Assembly: GCF_003286085.1 (NCBI RefSeq)
Contig: NW_020825504.1
Span: 62,001 to 126,000, forward strand
DNA: 64,000 nt
From: Drosophila persimilis
Lineage: Eukaryota; Arthropoda; Insecta; Diptera; Drosophilidae
Direction of reading: 5' to 3'
Made by a program: the position numbers and the translations under genes. Positions within the stretch are counted from its first letter, which is position 1; each line of letters begins with the position of its first letter. Positions 43,493 to 53,615 of this stretch are shown here, one piece after another. The notes beneath the pieces are model-generated. The model saw only the letters and a list, made by a program, of their open reading frames with translations. It did no database searches and was not told the origin of the DNA.

Positions 43493-46097
43493 TGTAAGGA
43501 AGCGATCCTGGGCTGGGGTACATATCTCAGTCTACTCCAGGGTCGAAATTACAGCAATATTTATAATTTGCCGGGACTCCGAGTTCGGGGCCGTCTACGG
43601 GACAGGGAGGCAATCCCCAGACAGGAGCGACCGAGTGGAAAGGGAACAGTACGGGGCGTGGCAGTGGCAACCGCCGGACAGCGCTTACGTGGCCCTGTCG
43701 GACTAAGAATTACTACGAGGGTCGGAGATATCGACAGGCATCGCCGAGAGGGCTTAGGCGATCGCCGGACAGCGCTCTCGGGATCCCGTCGAACTAAGAA
43801 CTACTACGAAGGTCGGTGCTATGCGGGGAAACCAACATGTATCACCGAGAGTGTCTAGGCCATCGCCGGATAACACTCACGGGACCTTGTCGGACTAAAA
43901 ATTGCTACGAAGGTCTTTGCTATGCGGGGATACCGACAAATACCACCGCGAGTACCTAGGCTATCGCCGGACAGCACTCACGGGGGCCCCGTCGGACTAA
44001 GAATTACTACGAGGGTCGGAGATATCGGCAAGCATCGCCGGGAGGGCTTAGGCAATCGCCGGATAGCGCCCCCGGGATCCTGTCGAACTAAGAACTACTA
44101 CGAAGGTCTTTGCTATGCGGGGATACCGACAAATACCACCGCGAGTACCTAGGCTATCGCCGGACAGCACTCGCGGGGGTTCCGTCGGACTAAGAATTAC
44201 TACGAGGGTCGGAGATATCGGCAAGCATCGCCGGGAGGGCTTAGGCAATCGCCGGATAGCGCTCCCGGGATCCTGTCGAACCAAGGACTACTACGGGGCC
44301 GGAGGTATCGACAAGCGTCGCCGAGGGCACCTAGGCAATCGCCGGATGGTACTCACGGGACACTGTCGAACTAAGAATTGCTACGGGGTCGGAGACATCG
44401 ACGAGCATCGCCGAGGGTGCCTAGGCAATCGCCGGATAGCACTTACGGGACGCTGTCGAACTAAGAATTACTACGGGGGGTCGGGGATATCGCCAAGCGT
44501 CGCCGAGAGTGCCTAGGCAGTCGCCGGATAGCACTTACGGGACACTATCAGACTAAACGTTACTGCGAAAGTCTTTATCATACAGGGCAGGCATCGCCGA
44601 GAGGGCTTAGGCAATCGCCGGACAGCGCCTTCGGGACCCTGGGAACTACTGGGGTACTGCGGGGTCACAAACTACTGGAGGGAATCATGCGGGGGGAACG
44701 CCAACAGTTGTCACCGAGAACGCCTAGGCAATCGCCGGACAGCGGTCTCAGGATCCTGTTGGGCTACGAACTACTGGGGGAATCACGCGGGGGCCCCGAC
44801 GGGCATCCGGAGCGAATACGGATCACCACGTGGGTGTAGCCAAAGAGGGAGACTCGGGCAAGAGGCGTGGGGAAGGGCGGAGAAGATGAAGCCCCTGGCA
44901 TTCGGGTTCCCTAGCATATAGATTGTTGGTGACCAGGCTATGTTTTCGTTATATTCGTTACATTTCACTTTATTCTTCTTTGGTTCCCTACCTATCGCAC
45001 CGCTCAGCAGCCCGCATGCACGTCTTGAGACTCGCTTACCCCTCTACTCCCACGCTTGTGCTTGTCGAAAGCCTCCTCTTTTCCCCGGGATTGCAGCGCC
45101 GGTGCAGGATCCCGCCTCCGTAAACGTAGTGTCGATGCCGGATCCTTCGCGCACTGCTGATCGCGTTAATTTCGAAGTAGTCCGCCACGTGTGTTCCTTT
45201 TCGTCTCGCGCGCCTTTCAGATTTTTTCTTCCGTCAACGCGTCCGATTCCTACGACTGCCTCTCCTCTAACTGACTTCCTTTTCACGTTTTCCCAGCTTC
45301 AGAGCCGGCGTTCTGCTGGCTCTGCCGATCCAGCGTCGGCGTGGGCGGCTAGCGTCGTTATTTCCCCTCTCTTTTCCACTGCTGGGGCGTCGTTGCTGGA
45401 TTTGATTGCTGCTCTCAGCGGCCCTCTTCTGCCGCTGCTGCGTTGATGCTGTTGGCTTATCTTGTCAGCGCCTTCCTCTCTGCCGTGGCTGCGTCGATGC
45501 CGGCGGCTCGCTGGATCCCGTTGTTTTTCCTCGTCTCTCTTTGGCCGCTGCAGCGTCGTTGTTGTTGGGTTATCTTGTCGATGCTTCCCTCTCTGCCTGT
45601 TGCTGCGTCGATGCCGGCGGCTCGCTGGATCCCGTTGTTTTCCTCGTCTCTCTTTGGCCGCTGCTGCGTCGTTGTTGTTGTGTTATCTTGTCGATGCTTC
45701 CCTCTCTGCCTGTTGCTGCGTCGATGCCGGCGGCTCGCTGGATCCCGTTGTTTTCCTCGTCTCCCTTTGGCCGCTGCTGCGTCGTTGTTGTTGGGTCTTG
45801 GTTCTGGAAAGCCAGTGGCGTCCGCCGTGATCGCGACTCGCCCCCCTTTTAAGAAAATAGCAAGCTACGTGGGGCTTAGAGACCCCTCGGGCCGTATAAT
45901 AAAAAATTAATAACAAGTGGCCTTCGTGGCCTTCCCCCCTCCCCCTTAACCTAAAACTGAACAGTCAATGCTTAAACCTAGAAAATAAAAAGTCAAAAAT
46001 CTTAATTCCAATGAAATAATTTCGGGTCCCTCCAGTGGGAAAATGCCGGCAAGATGATGGGTGGAAAAAATGTGGGTGGAGCGTACGCTCCCTCACA
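43493..46097 (-). mobile_element. LTR A (3' LTR) of the long-LTR Ty3/Gypsy element
   Basis: 2605 bp, TGTAAGG...CCCTCACA. On the minus strand it follows a polypurine tract (GGAGGGGG, about 46098-46108). It carries both tandem-repeat arrays and lacks a ~49-bp sub-unit near 45450 present in the other LTRs. Confidence 0.92.
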
Positions 46098-47277
46098 CCC
46101 CCTCCATACTTCGGGGGTGCCGAAGAGTGACTGTGACAGCCCGGCTACGGGTAATTTTGACGCGAAAGCAGGTGCCGTCGTGGACCTCCAGTCGCCGGAC
46201 TCCCAGTCGGTAGGCTCGATCGCGTAAGAACACAGTGATGTTGGATATGAGGTCCCGGGGCAACCGCCGCCCTGGCGCGTTGGTCCGCCATTCGGGGGGA
46301 GCCTCTGCCCATTCCGGGTCGTCCTGTACCGCGGCTACCGTAGGGTGGAGTCGGAGGATTCGCAGCAGGTCGGCCATCTCGCCATACTCCAGCGGGAGGC
46401 TCTCTTCGGAGCCGAAGTCGCGTACTTCCTCGTCGGGGCGTTGTGGGGGTGGTCACGCGTGGGCGGCAAAGAGGGGGGGCGGGATGTCAGCTGACCCCGA
46501 TGGGTTGGCTGGAGCCCAATGCTGGTTCGCTTGTGGCGCGAAGTCCAGGTCCATGAGGGACCCGGAAACGGACCCTCCGTCGTCGCGTTGGGGTCCTGCT
46601 CCTTCCCCTGCATCGATCGCGCTAGACACGTCAGAGTAGTGTGGCCCAGCACCATCACCGGATTCGTCCTCGTTGCGTACAGCTGGAGGGGTGCCTAGTC
46701 GACCTTGACCGGCCAGGTCCCACTCGGCCCAAAGGGGCGAGTCCCATTCGCTTCCGCGAGCCACTGGGTGTCCGCTCACTTCGTACGGCAGCGTGGACGC
46801 CAGGCTTGGAGCGTTGCGTAGGATCGTCTCGTGCTCGTCGGTGTCCGTGGTCGCATTGTCGTCGTCTATGGCAGCCCCGTAACTCCCGAGCCAAAGGCGA
46901 TTCAGGGCGGCGACGTCGTGATTGAGCGCCGAGCGGACACCTGCGGTTGCGAAGCGACCATCGGGCTCCACTTCCTCTTCGGCATCGGTCCGCGGGTCGT
47001 GTGTTTGTTGGTCGATCCACCCTTGGATGGCTGCCGCGCGCTGACCCCATGGCATCCAGCCCGGTTGTCTAAGAGTAGCCTCTCCGACCCGCCTCAACTG
47101 GGCTTGACGGGAGGTGGATGGCCCATCGGGGTTGACGATCCAGCCGCGAGTCCGGCTTGCAGTCGGTTCGTCGGCAGGCGCCGGGACTTCAGGCCGCTGG
47201 TCTCCGCTAGGGTGTCCCGTCGTATCACCATTTGCCCCTAGGGGCCGAGCTTGCCTTCCATCTCTTAGACGCTTCAT
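46093..47277 (-). CDS. ORF3 of the long-LTR element (interrupted by one in-frame TGA)
   Basis: Downstream of pol, where env would sit, an ORF of 274 codons (47277-46453) ends in TGA, and the same frame continues for about 119 more codons to a stop just inside the LTR (46093-46095). The first part is acidic, polar and Pro/Gly-rich; the last ~95 residues are compact and basic (LPRDLISNITVFLRDRAYRL; FRVKITRSRAVTVTLRHP). I see no signal peptide or transmembrane segment, so it does not look like an envelope protein. The TGA is followed by C and is also present in the second copy (56174-57339). Either it is an inherited lesion or a leaky stop. Function unknown. Confidence 0.5.
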
Positions 47278-47508
47278 GTCTGCTGTCGATTCTAGGGAGA
47301 AAATGCCTGTCTTAACTAGAAGTATTAATACCCTCCCCCTATCCTGCTTGAGCGGTGCGAGTAAGAAGATGTTTACATTGGGCGTAGTACTTATCTAATC
47401 CCATAAGGGGATGTATACGTAGCTTACGGTTTCGTGGGTCGCTCCCCTCACGGGGCGAGGACGTTACGGTAGCGCGCTACCGCAAGTGGCCCTTACGAAG
47501 TCGGCAAG
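47278..47508. other. Spacer between pol and ORF3 with a 16-bp palindrome
   Basis: About 230 bp with no ORF. It contains the perfect palindrome CGGTAGCGCGCTACCG at 47467-47482, also present in the second copy near 57529-57544. It may be an untranslated or splice-related region; role unknown. Confidence 0.6.
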
Positions 47509-50500
47509 TCATTCGGGTCTCTCCAGCGTCGTCGGGTCCTCCTCGGGGTGTTCCGCTCCGTGGAAGGCCTTTAAGTCGGCTAAACTCGCTGTTTTCCTTT
47601 GTTTGCCATGTTGAATCTGTAGTCGAACTATGTTGGGAGATAAGAATCGGGTTACCTTGTACGGCCCGTCGTACTTAGGGGCCAACTTGGCCGCGAAACC
47701 GTCGGCGGCTTTTGATAGGTGATGCTGCCGAAGGAGGACTAGGGCTCCTAGTTCGGGTCGCCACTCGCGCCGTCGGAGGTCGTATGTTCTCTTCTGCTCT
47801 TGGGATGCCCGTTGGGTGTTCTCCTGTACGACCTTGAATACTTCCTGCAGTCGTGTCGCCTTCCCGTGGGCAGGCTCTGGTTCATTTCCTAATCCTGGGG
47901 TCACTTCGTCGTACAAGGCTCCTGGTAGCCTTGGTTCTCGTCCGAGTACCAAAAAGGCCGGGCTGAAGCCCGTGGTGTCCGACGTGCTGCTGTTTATGGC
48001 CAAGCTTAACTCGGGGAGGAGATCGTCCCAGGTCCGTTGGTCCCCGTCGGCGTATTGTGCAATCATTGTCTTGATGGTCCGGTTTGCCCTCTCCGTCGGG
48101 TTTTGCTGAGGGGTATACGGCGCGGTGTGCTCGAGTTCCATTCCCGCCACCTCGCAGAATTTCCGGAAGGACCGACTAGTGAATTGTGTTCCGTTGTCGC
48201 ACACAAACTTCCACGGGACCCCGAATCGGCAGAGTATCCTCTCTCGGAACGCCCTCTCCAAGTGGGCGGTTGTGGCTTTCCGGAGCGGCACAAGTTCCAT
48301 CCATTTGCAGAATGAGTCGAAGAACACGAGGAGCATCGTGTTGCCGTGCGTTGAGCGGGGTAGTGGGCCTACGAAGTCCGCGCAAAGGATGTCGAACGGG
48401 CCCTTAGCCTGGCGCGTATACATGTGACCTGCGGGTTTGTTCTGGCTCACCTTAAATTTTTGGCAGCTTTCGCAATGTTTCACGTATCGGGCCACGTCCC
48501 TGTAGAGTCCTGGCCAATAATATCGTTGGGTTACCCGAGTGGCGGTCTTCCGTATTCCTAAGTGTCCGGCGGTCGGGTGATCGTGGCATTCTTCTAACAC
48601 TCGTCTACGATGGCCACTGGCGACGCATAATTTCCACTGGTGAGATTCTTCTTCGATTGGTCGGTGTCCAGGCTGCCGGTAGATCTGTCCGTTCTCGATT
48701 ATAAATTCTCTGCATTCTTCGGGTCGTGCCTGGATACGTTTGAGCAACCTTTGTATCCAGGGGCAGGTGGGCAGGTCTTCTAGGGTTCGCTGTATGGTGT
48801 CGATAGGTTGCCGGGAAAGAGCGTCTGCTACGATGTTCTGGCTTCCGCGTCGGTAAAGCACGTCGAAGCGATACTGTTGGAGTTCCAGAGCCCAACGAGC
48901 GATGCGACCGGTCGGGTTATTGATCGAGTTTAACCACTTCAAAGCGAGATGGTCGGTGATGACGTCGAAGTGGTAACCCTCCAGGTAGCATCGTAATTTC
49001 CTGATGGCCCAGACGATGGCTAAGCATTCCTTTTCCGTGGCCGAGTAGTTTTCTTCTGCTTTCAAGAGCCTTCGGCTAGCGTAGGCTATGACCCTCTCCT
49101 CTCCGCGGATCTGTTGCGTCAGGACTGCCCCTAGACCGTAGGCGCTTGCGTCAGTTTGTAGAGCGAACCTCTCCGTGAAATCCGGGCAGGCTAAGACGGG
49201 TGCTTGGGTTAACTTCTCCTTCAACTCCTCGAAAGCGGCCTGCTGTTCGTCACTCCAGATCCACCTTTTCTCCTTCTTCAAGAGGCTAGTCATAGGTTGT
49301 ACAATCGCCGCGAAGTTTGGGACGAACCTCCGGTACCACGATGCCATTCCTAGGCAGCGTCGAAGCTCCTTTATCGAACTTGGTGGGGCCAACTTCCGGA
49401 CGGCGACGATCTTATCTGGGTCGGTGTGTATACCCCGCTCACTAATGACATGTCCCAGATATGCGATGCTTTTCTGGAAAAAGCTGCATTTCTTTTGGTT
49501 TAATCTTAGATTGGCTTCCCGCAGTCTTCGGAAAACCTCTCGCAGATGGTCGACGTGTTCTTCCAGTGCCGCTCCGATGACAATGATATCGTCGAGGTAA
49601 GCAAAGGCGTTGGGTTCCATCTGTGGTCCGATGACGCTGTCCAAGGCCCGCTGGAATGTAGCCGATGCTGAGTGTAGTCCGAACGGCATCACCTTCCAAT
49701 GGAAGAGTCCTCGGCCCGGAACGGTGAAGGCGGTGTAACGCGCGTTACGGAGCCTCTCGATGATGTGGTTGCTCCTGGGCAGCGGGTAGGCGTCGGGTAT
49801 CGATTGCGCGTTGAGCTGTCGGTAGTCTACGCACATCCGCATCTCGCCTGTCTTCTTTTCCACCAGTACGATGGGTGCGCTATGTGGGCTGGCCATGTCT
49901 GATTTGGCTCGCGTCGATCGGGTTGTATTTTTAGCGCCGCCGGGTCCGTCTCGGTCGGGGCTTTGATGCGTTGTCCTGGTATCGTTGCTGGGTCCGGCGT
50001 GGTCGAAGCTTAGAAGCGTTGTCCTTGTATTGCGGCTGGGTCTGGCGTGGTCGAGACTTGGAAGCGTTGTCCTGATGTCACTTCGGGTTCTGGCGTGGCC
50101 GAGGCTTAGAAGCGTTGTCCTGTTAGGGATACTCTGGGTGGTTTTCGAGGCAGACGGACTGGCCCTGGGTGCGTCCAGCGGTGTCGCAGTCGTCTCCGGC
50201 GTGGTTTCGTTACTCCGGGTGTTCTTCGGGGCGGACGGACTGGCCCTGGGTGTGTCCAGCGGTGTCGCAGTCGTCTCTGTCGTAGCTTCGTTGATGATTC
50301 TGGCGTGGTCGTATCGAATCGTGGGTTGGGTTCGGGTGGCGTTGCTGGGTCTGGCGGGTTCGAGATTCTGGTGCGTTGTCACTGGTACATTGCTGGGTCT
50401 GGCGGGTTCGAGATTCTGGTGCGTTGTCACTGGTACATGGCTGGATCTGGCGTGGTTGGGATTCAGGTGCGTTGTCACTGTTACGTTGCTGGGTCTGGCG

Positions 50501-51057
50501 TGGTTGGGATTCAGGTGCGTTGTCACTGGTACATTGCTGGGTCTGGCGGGTTCGAGATTCTGGTGCGTTGGTTTCGTCCGGTGGGTCGCTGTTGGATCGG
50601 TCGAGGGGGTAGGAGCAGCGGATGCCGTCGCTGGACGTTCGTCACTAAAAGTAACCATGCGGGGCCGAGTCGAGGATGATGTGGGGATCGGGTTGGTTTC
50701 CCGGATCGCCCGCTGGGTCAACTGCAAGTACGCTCGGCCGCATTGTATTATGGTCTGGACGCCGCAAAGGAAATCGAGCCCCAGTATGATGTCGTCCACT
50801 ACCATGGGTAGGACTAATAGAATCACCCGCGTTTCCTGTTGATCCAGACGTACCTTGACCGAAACTGCTTGCGTCACCTCCTTTGCTGTACCGTCTGCCA
50901 GGCGGACGGTAGTCCTTATATTCCGTGCGTTCCCTCCGGTACTTACTTCATGAGCGATGCGTTGACTGACGAACGACCGCGTCGCTCCTGTGTCGAGGGT
51001 AGCTGTGAGCGGTACTCCTTCGATGGTTACTAGCGCGGCGATCCTGCCTCCTTCCAA
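47509..51057 (-). CDS. Pol polyprotein of the long-LTR Ty3/Gypsy element (RT defective)
   Basis: About 1180 codons; the frame is open upstream of 51057 (a TTG, not a start) into the gag end, in the -1 frame relative to gag. Order: protease (LDTGATRSFVS, residue ~22); a ~240-residue Thr/Pro/Ser-rich repetitive stretch (repeats of THQNLEPARPSNVPVT); reverse transcriptase from ~386 (SPHSAPIVLVEKKTGEMRMC; AYLDDIIV near 485); RNase H (QTDASAYGLGAVLTQ, ~634; IVADALSRQ); integrase zinc finger (GHLGIRKTATRVTQRYYWPG; CESCQK, ~845); core DFVGP, CDNGTQF and the Glu in NPTERANR (~895-990). RT motif A with its catalytic Asp is missing: NARY runs directly into TAFTVPGRGLF (near 49735). The RT N-terminal finger segment is also absent. 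Integrase residues appear complete. Confidence 0.88.
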   Translation of the reverse strand: MEGGRIAALVTIEGVPLTATLDTGATRSFVSQRIAHEVSTGGNARNIRTTVRLADGTAKEVTQAVSVKVRLDQQETRVILLVLPMVVDDIILGLDFLCGVQTIIQCGRAYLQLTQRAIRETNPIPTSSSTRPRMVTFSDERPATASAAPTPSTDPTATHRTKPTHQNLEPARPSNVPVTTHLNPNHARPSNVTVTTHLNPNHARSSHVPVTTHQNLEPARPSNVPVTTHQNLEPARPSNATRTQPTIRYDHARIINEATTETTATPLDTPRASPSAPKNTRSNETTPETTATPLDAPRASPSASKTTQSIPNRTTLLSLGHARTRSDIRTTLPSLDHARPSRNTRTTLLSFDHAGPSNDTRTTHQSPDRDGPGGAKNTTRSTRAKSDMASPHSAPIVLVEKKTGEMRMCVDYRQLNAQSIPDAYPLPRSNHIIERLRNARYTAFTVPGRGLFHWKVMPFGLHSASATFQRALDSVIGPQMEPNAFAYLDDIIVIGAALEEHVDHLREVFRRLREANLRLNQKKCSFFQKSIAYLGHVISERGIHTDPDKIVAVRKLAPPSSIKELRRCLGMASWYRRFVPNFAAIVQPMTSLLKKEKRWIWSDEQQAAFEELKEKLTQAPVLACPDFTERFALQTDASAYGLGAVLTQQIRGEERVIAYASRRLLKAEENYSATEKECLAIVWAIRKLRCYLEGYHFDVITDHLALKWLNSINNPTGRIARWALELQQYRFDVLYRRGSQNIVADALSRQPIDTIQRTLEDLPTCPWIQRLLKRIQARPEECREFIIENGQIYRQPGHRPIEEESHQWKLCVASGHRRRVLEECHDHPTAGHLGIRKTATRVTQRYYWPGLYRDVARYVKHCESCQKFKVSQNKPAGHMYTRQAKGPFDILCADFVGPLPRSTHGNTMLLVFFDSFCKWMELVPLRKATTAHLERAFRERILCRFGVPWKFVCDNGTQFTSRSFRKFCEVAGMELEHTAPYTPQQNPTERANRTIKTMIAQYADGDQRTWDDLLPELSLAINSSTSDTTGFSPAFLVLGREPRLPGALYDEVTPGLGNEPEPAHGKATRLQEVFKVVQENTQRASQEQKRTYDLRRREWRPELGALVLLRQHHLSKAADGFAAKLAPKYDGPYKVTRFLSPNIVRLQIQHGKQRKTASLADLKAFHGAEHPEEDPTTLERPE

Positions 51058-51113
51058 ACTTAAGGGATGAGTTACTCCAGGGGGCCCTGGAGGTATGTCT
51101 CCGATCGGTTCCC

Positions 51114-52406
51114 TTACGAGCGGAGACTCGGTCCGTTTCCCGACTCGGACAGCCTACAGCAGTCGATCGTCCGGATGCCGCGGCGACCACACTCCCAACA
51201 GAATAACACTCGCCGATTCCTGCATGAACTGCTGAAATGACCTTCCTCTCCGCAATTCCGACAGGCCCGGCGTGGGTTCACCGGCTGATCTCCATCCTGG
51301 GTCACTACGCGGCTTGCCGTCTCGGCGCTCCGGGAGGGCCCGGTGTCGTCCGGAGGAGCCTGCTTCGGGGTGGCTAATCCGGGTCCTTGGTATGATGTCG
51401 TTCTGGGTTTCGTATCTGGGCGGTCGTAAGCGTGGCGGGTTTGTTCGCGGTCCCGCGTTGTCTCGTACGCTACTATCAAGTGGGTCAGTTCTCGCAACGT
51501 CTCGAACTCATGCCTACGGGTGAACAGTTGGTATTCCGGCCGAAGGTTCTCGTAGATCCTGTCCAGCTCCCTGTCTGGAGTATACTGAGCTCGTTGCATC
51601 ATGAGTCGGAGGTCGATCAAGTAGTCCTGAAAGGCTTCTCGGGGTCGTTGGTGACGGGAGCGGATCGTATCTTCCAAGCGCTGAAAGTATCGCGGGGGTA
51701 GGAAGAACTCCAAGAACTCTTTCCGGAACTCGGTCCATGGCTTGCCTTGCATCTGGAACGTCCTGAACCATCCTTCTGCCTTGCCAGTTAGTAACCCGGA
51801 GATGGCTCGCGGCAGTTGTGCTGGACTCCCGCCATGTGAGTCGACCCTTTCTTCCAACCGTTCGATGAAAGCCAGCGCATCCGAGTGTCCGTCGAACTTC
51901 AGGCCCCAATTGCGCAGCTTATCGGCGAGGGCTGCGAAGGAGATTTCTTCCCTTCCGGGTCGCGAAGTTCCGGCTTCCTCGGGGAAGCGGTGCTGGTAGT
52001 GATTATCACCATGTCGTCGGTCGGTCGTGGCTTTAAGCCGGCTAGAGTCACTGTACCCAGGACCTTGAGCTGCGCGCGGGAACTCGGGAATTACGATGGA
52101 TAGGGGCTGTTCCGCACAGATCCCTTCCTTCTGTTCACGTTGACTCGGTCCCGGCGACGTGGATGTGTTCCTCGGGTTCCTCGGGCTGGGCGCGCTGTCG
52201 AAGACCGTTCCGAGCTCTTTGATCCGCCTTTCGATCGCCGTCGGATGTTCGCCGCGCGAGATGAAGGCCGAGATCCGGCTGCGCAGTTCGTCCACTGTCC
52301 CGGTTTCACCGAGGCCGAATTCGACGGCGATGGCCTGCAATTCGTCCTTGTGCCGATACGAAATCCACTGTACCGAAGTCTTTCGCGTTTCCGACGGTAG
52401 TATCAC
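51114..52406 (-). CDS. Gag polyprotein of the long-LTR Ty3/Gypsy element
   Basis: 430 residues, open frame. The N-terminal ~150 residues are variable; residues ~165-325 form a retrotransposon capsid-like region (WGLKFDGHSDALAFIERLEE; GWFRTFQMQGKPWTEFRKEF). Near residue 377-390 is a CCHC zinc knuckle (CRNCGEEGHFSSSC). A second one (CWECGRRGIRTIDC) has Ile where His is expected, so it may not bind zinc. Gag would assemble the cytoplasmic particle and bind element RNA. The pol frame overlaps the end of gag in -1, which suggests frameshift expression. Confidence 0.87.
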   Translation of the reverse strand: MILPSETRKTSVQWISYRHKDELQAIAVEFGLGETGTVDELRSRISAFISRGEHPTAIERRIKELGTVFDSAPSPRNPRNTSTSPGPSQREQKEGICAEQPLSIVIPEFPRAAQGPGYSDSSRLKATTDRRHGDNHYQHRFPEEAGTSRPGREEISFAALADKLRNWGLKFDGHSDALAFIERLEERVDSHGGSPAQLPRAISGLLTGKAEGWFRTFQMQGKPWTEFRKEFLEFFLPPRYFQRLEDTIRSRHQRPREAFQDYLIDLRLMMQRAQYTPDRELDRIYENLRPEYQLFTRRHEFETLRELTHLIVAYETTRDREQTRHAYDRPDTKPRTTSYQGPGLATPKQAPPDDTGPSRSAETASRVVTQDGDQPVNPRRACRNCGEEGHFSSSCRNRRVLFCWECGRRGIRTIDCCRLSESGNGPSLRS

Positions 52407-53595
52407 GTATTGACCCTCCGGTAGAATCTTTTTCTTAGGTAACGCGCTGAATACCGGCGTCCTTGGGGTTAGTCACGGAAGCACGGCGTATGCGCGGTTA
52501 ACACGGTTGTACAGTGGGGCGTCCTTGGAGTCCTTGCTGTTTGGGGTCCTGGTCGATGGTCGTGGTTGTCGTCGGTCTTTATAGTAGCCTGGGGATCGAC
52601 CCTTGCTAGGCCGGTCGATGGTCCTTGCTATCGTTGTCCTTGGAATTGTCCTGACTGTTGATCCTTGCTGGGCCGGTCAATAGTCCTTGCTATCGTTGTC
52701 CTTGGAATTGTCCTTGTCGTCCTGGTCGTGCTGGGTTCGTTGGTTTAAGCGCTGGATCTCGTCTCGTGTTGATGGCTGAACGCTGACCGATCACTTTGAA
52801 GGCTGGGCATTGACTCCCTGCTTCGAATGCGGGACACTGACTCCTCCTTTCGCTGATACCGGGCGCTGACCGCTTGAACGCTGGATACTGACTGCTCTTC
52901 GCTGACACCGGGCACTGACTGCTTGAACGCTGGATACTGACTGCTCTTCGCTGACGCCGGGCACTGACTGCTTGAACGCTGGATACCGACTGCTCTTCGC
53001 TGACGCCGGGCACTGACTGCTTGAACGCTGGATACCGACTGTCCTTCGCTGACGCCGGGCGCTGACTGCTTGAACGCTGGATACTGACTGCTCTTCGCTG
53101 ACGCCGGGCGCTGACTGCTTGAACGCTGGATACTGACTGCTCTTCGCTGACGCCGGGCGCTGACTGCTTGAACGCTGGATCTGGGTCCGACATATATAGC
53201 CGGGACGGTCGGTCTACGGGAGGGTTCCGATGCCCGTTCGGCGTCTACAGCTCACGACTCGCTGCTCGCCGCGTGCGTGTCGCTCTCTTTCTTGCGATCT
53301 CTGTCCAGCTTCGGCTCGGTTCTCTTTCTCTGCCGTCTCGCCACGGCGTTCTCCTCCTCGTGTGGGCGCGGCGGCCACGCGCTGACGCTATTGCTAGGGA
53401 GGTTAGGGAAGCCAGTCTCGGCTGTACGTGAATAATGGGCGACCTCACGTGCGGTTTTCCAGGGATATACAGCTATTCTTGGCCTAATGATTCCGACTGG
53501 CCATGCTTGCGCGTGGTACAGTCCCGATTCCTTCTGCTACTCGTTTTCTGATCAACTGTTCTACTTAGCGCCCCAAAACATAACGGAATCCCGGA
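52407..53595 (-). other. Untranslated leader of the long-LTR element
   Basis: About 1.2 kb between the primer-binding site and gag. It includes the 49-bp minisatellite, a shorter repeat (CTTGCTATCGTTGTCCTTGG, near 52621-52700) and a GC-rich section next to the PBS. Open frames here follow the repeats and do not resemble proteins. Confidence 0.75.
52872..53183. repeat. 49-bp minisatellite in the leader (about 6-7 units)
   Basis: GCTTGAACGCTGGATACTGA recurs at 52872, 52921, 52970, 53019, 53068, 53117 and 53166, exactly 49 bp apart, each unit also holding CTCTTCGCTGACGCCGGG. Because 49 is not a multiple of 3, the repeat would be read in all frames, which argues against coding. Confidence 0.92.
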
Positions 53596-53613
53596 GTCCC
53601 TGCTCGGGCGCCA
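53596..53613 (-). promoter_or_regulatory. Primer-binding site (tRNA-Lys type)
   Basis: The minus strand reads TGGCGCCCGAGCAGGGAC, two bases after the LTR end. It matches the tRNA-Lys3-type site except for one base (GAGCAG instead of GAACAG). This site fixes the element's orientation. Confidence 0.85.
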
Positions 53614-53615
53614 TC

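Noticed and set aside
46097..47277. ORF3 as a retroviral-type envelope gene
   Set aside because: Position fits env, but no signal peptide, transmembrane segment or cysteine pattern is visible.
49985..50842. 285-residue plus-strand ORF over the pol repeat stretch
   Set aside because: Antisense to the repetitive part of pol; repeats keep several frames open.
52690..53193. 167-residue minus-strand ORF in the element leader
   Set aside because: It is a translation of the 49-bp minisatellite in rotating frames.
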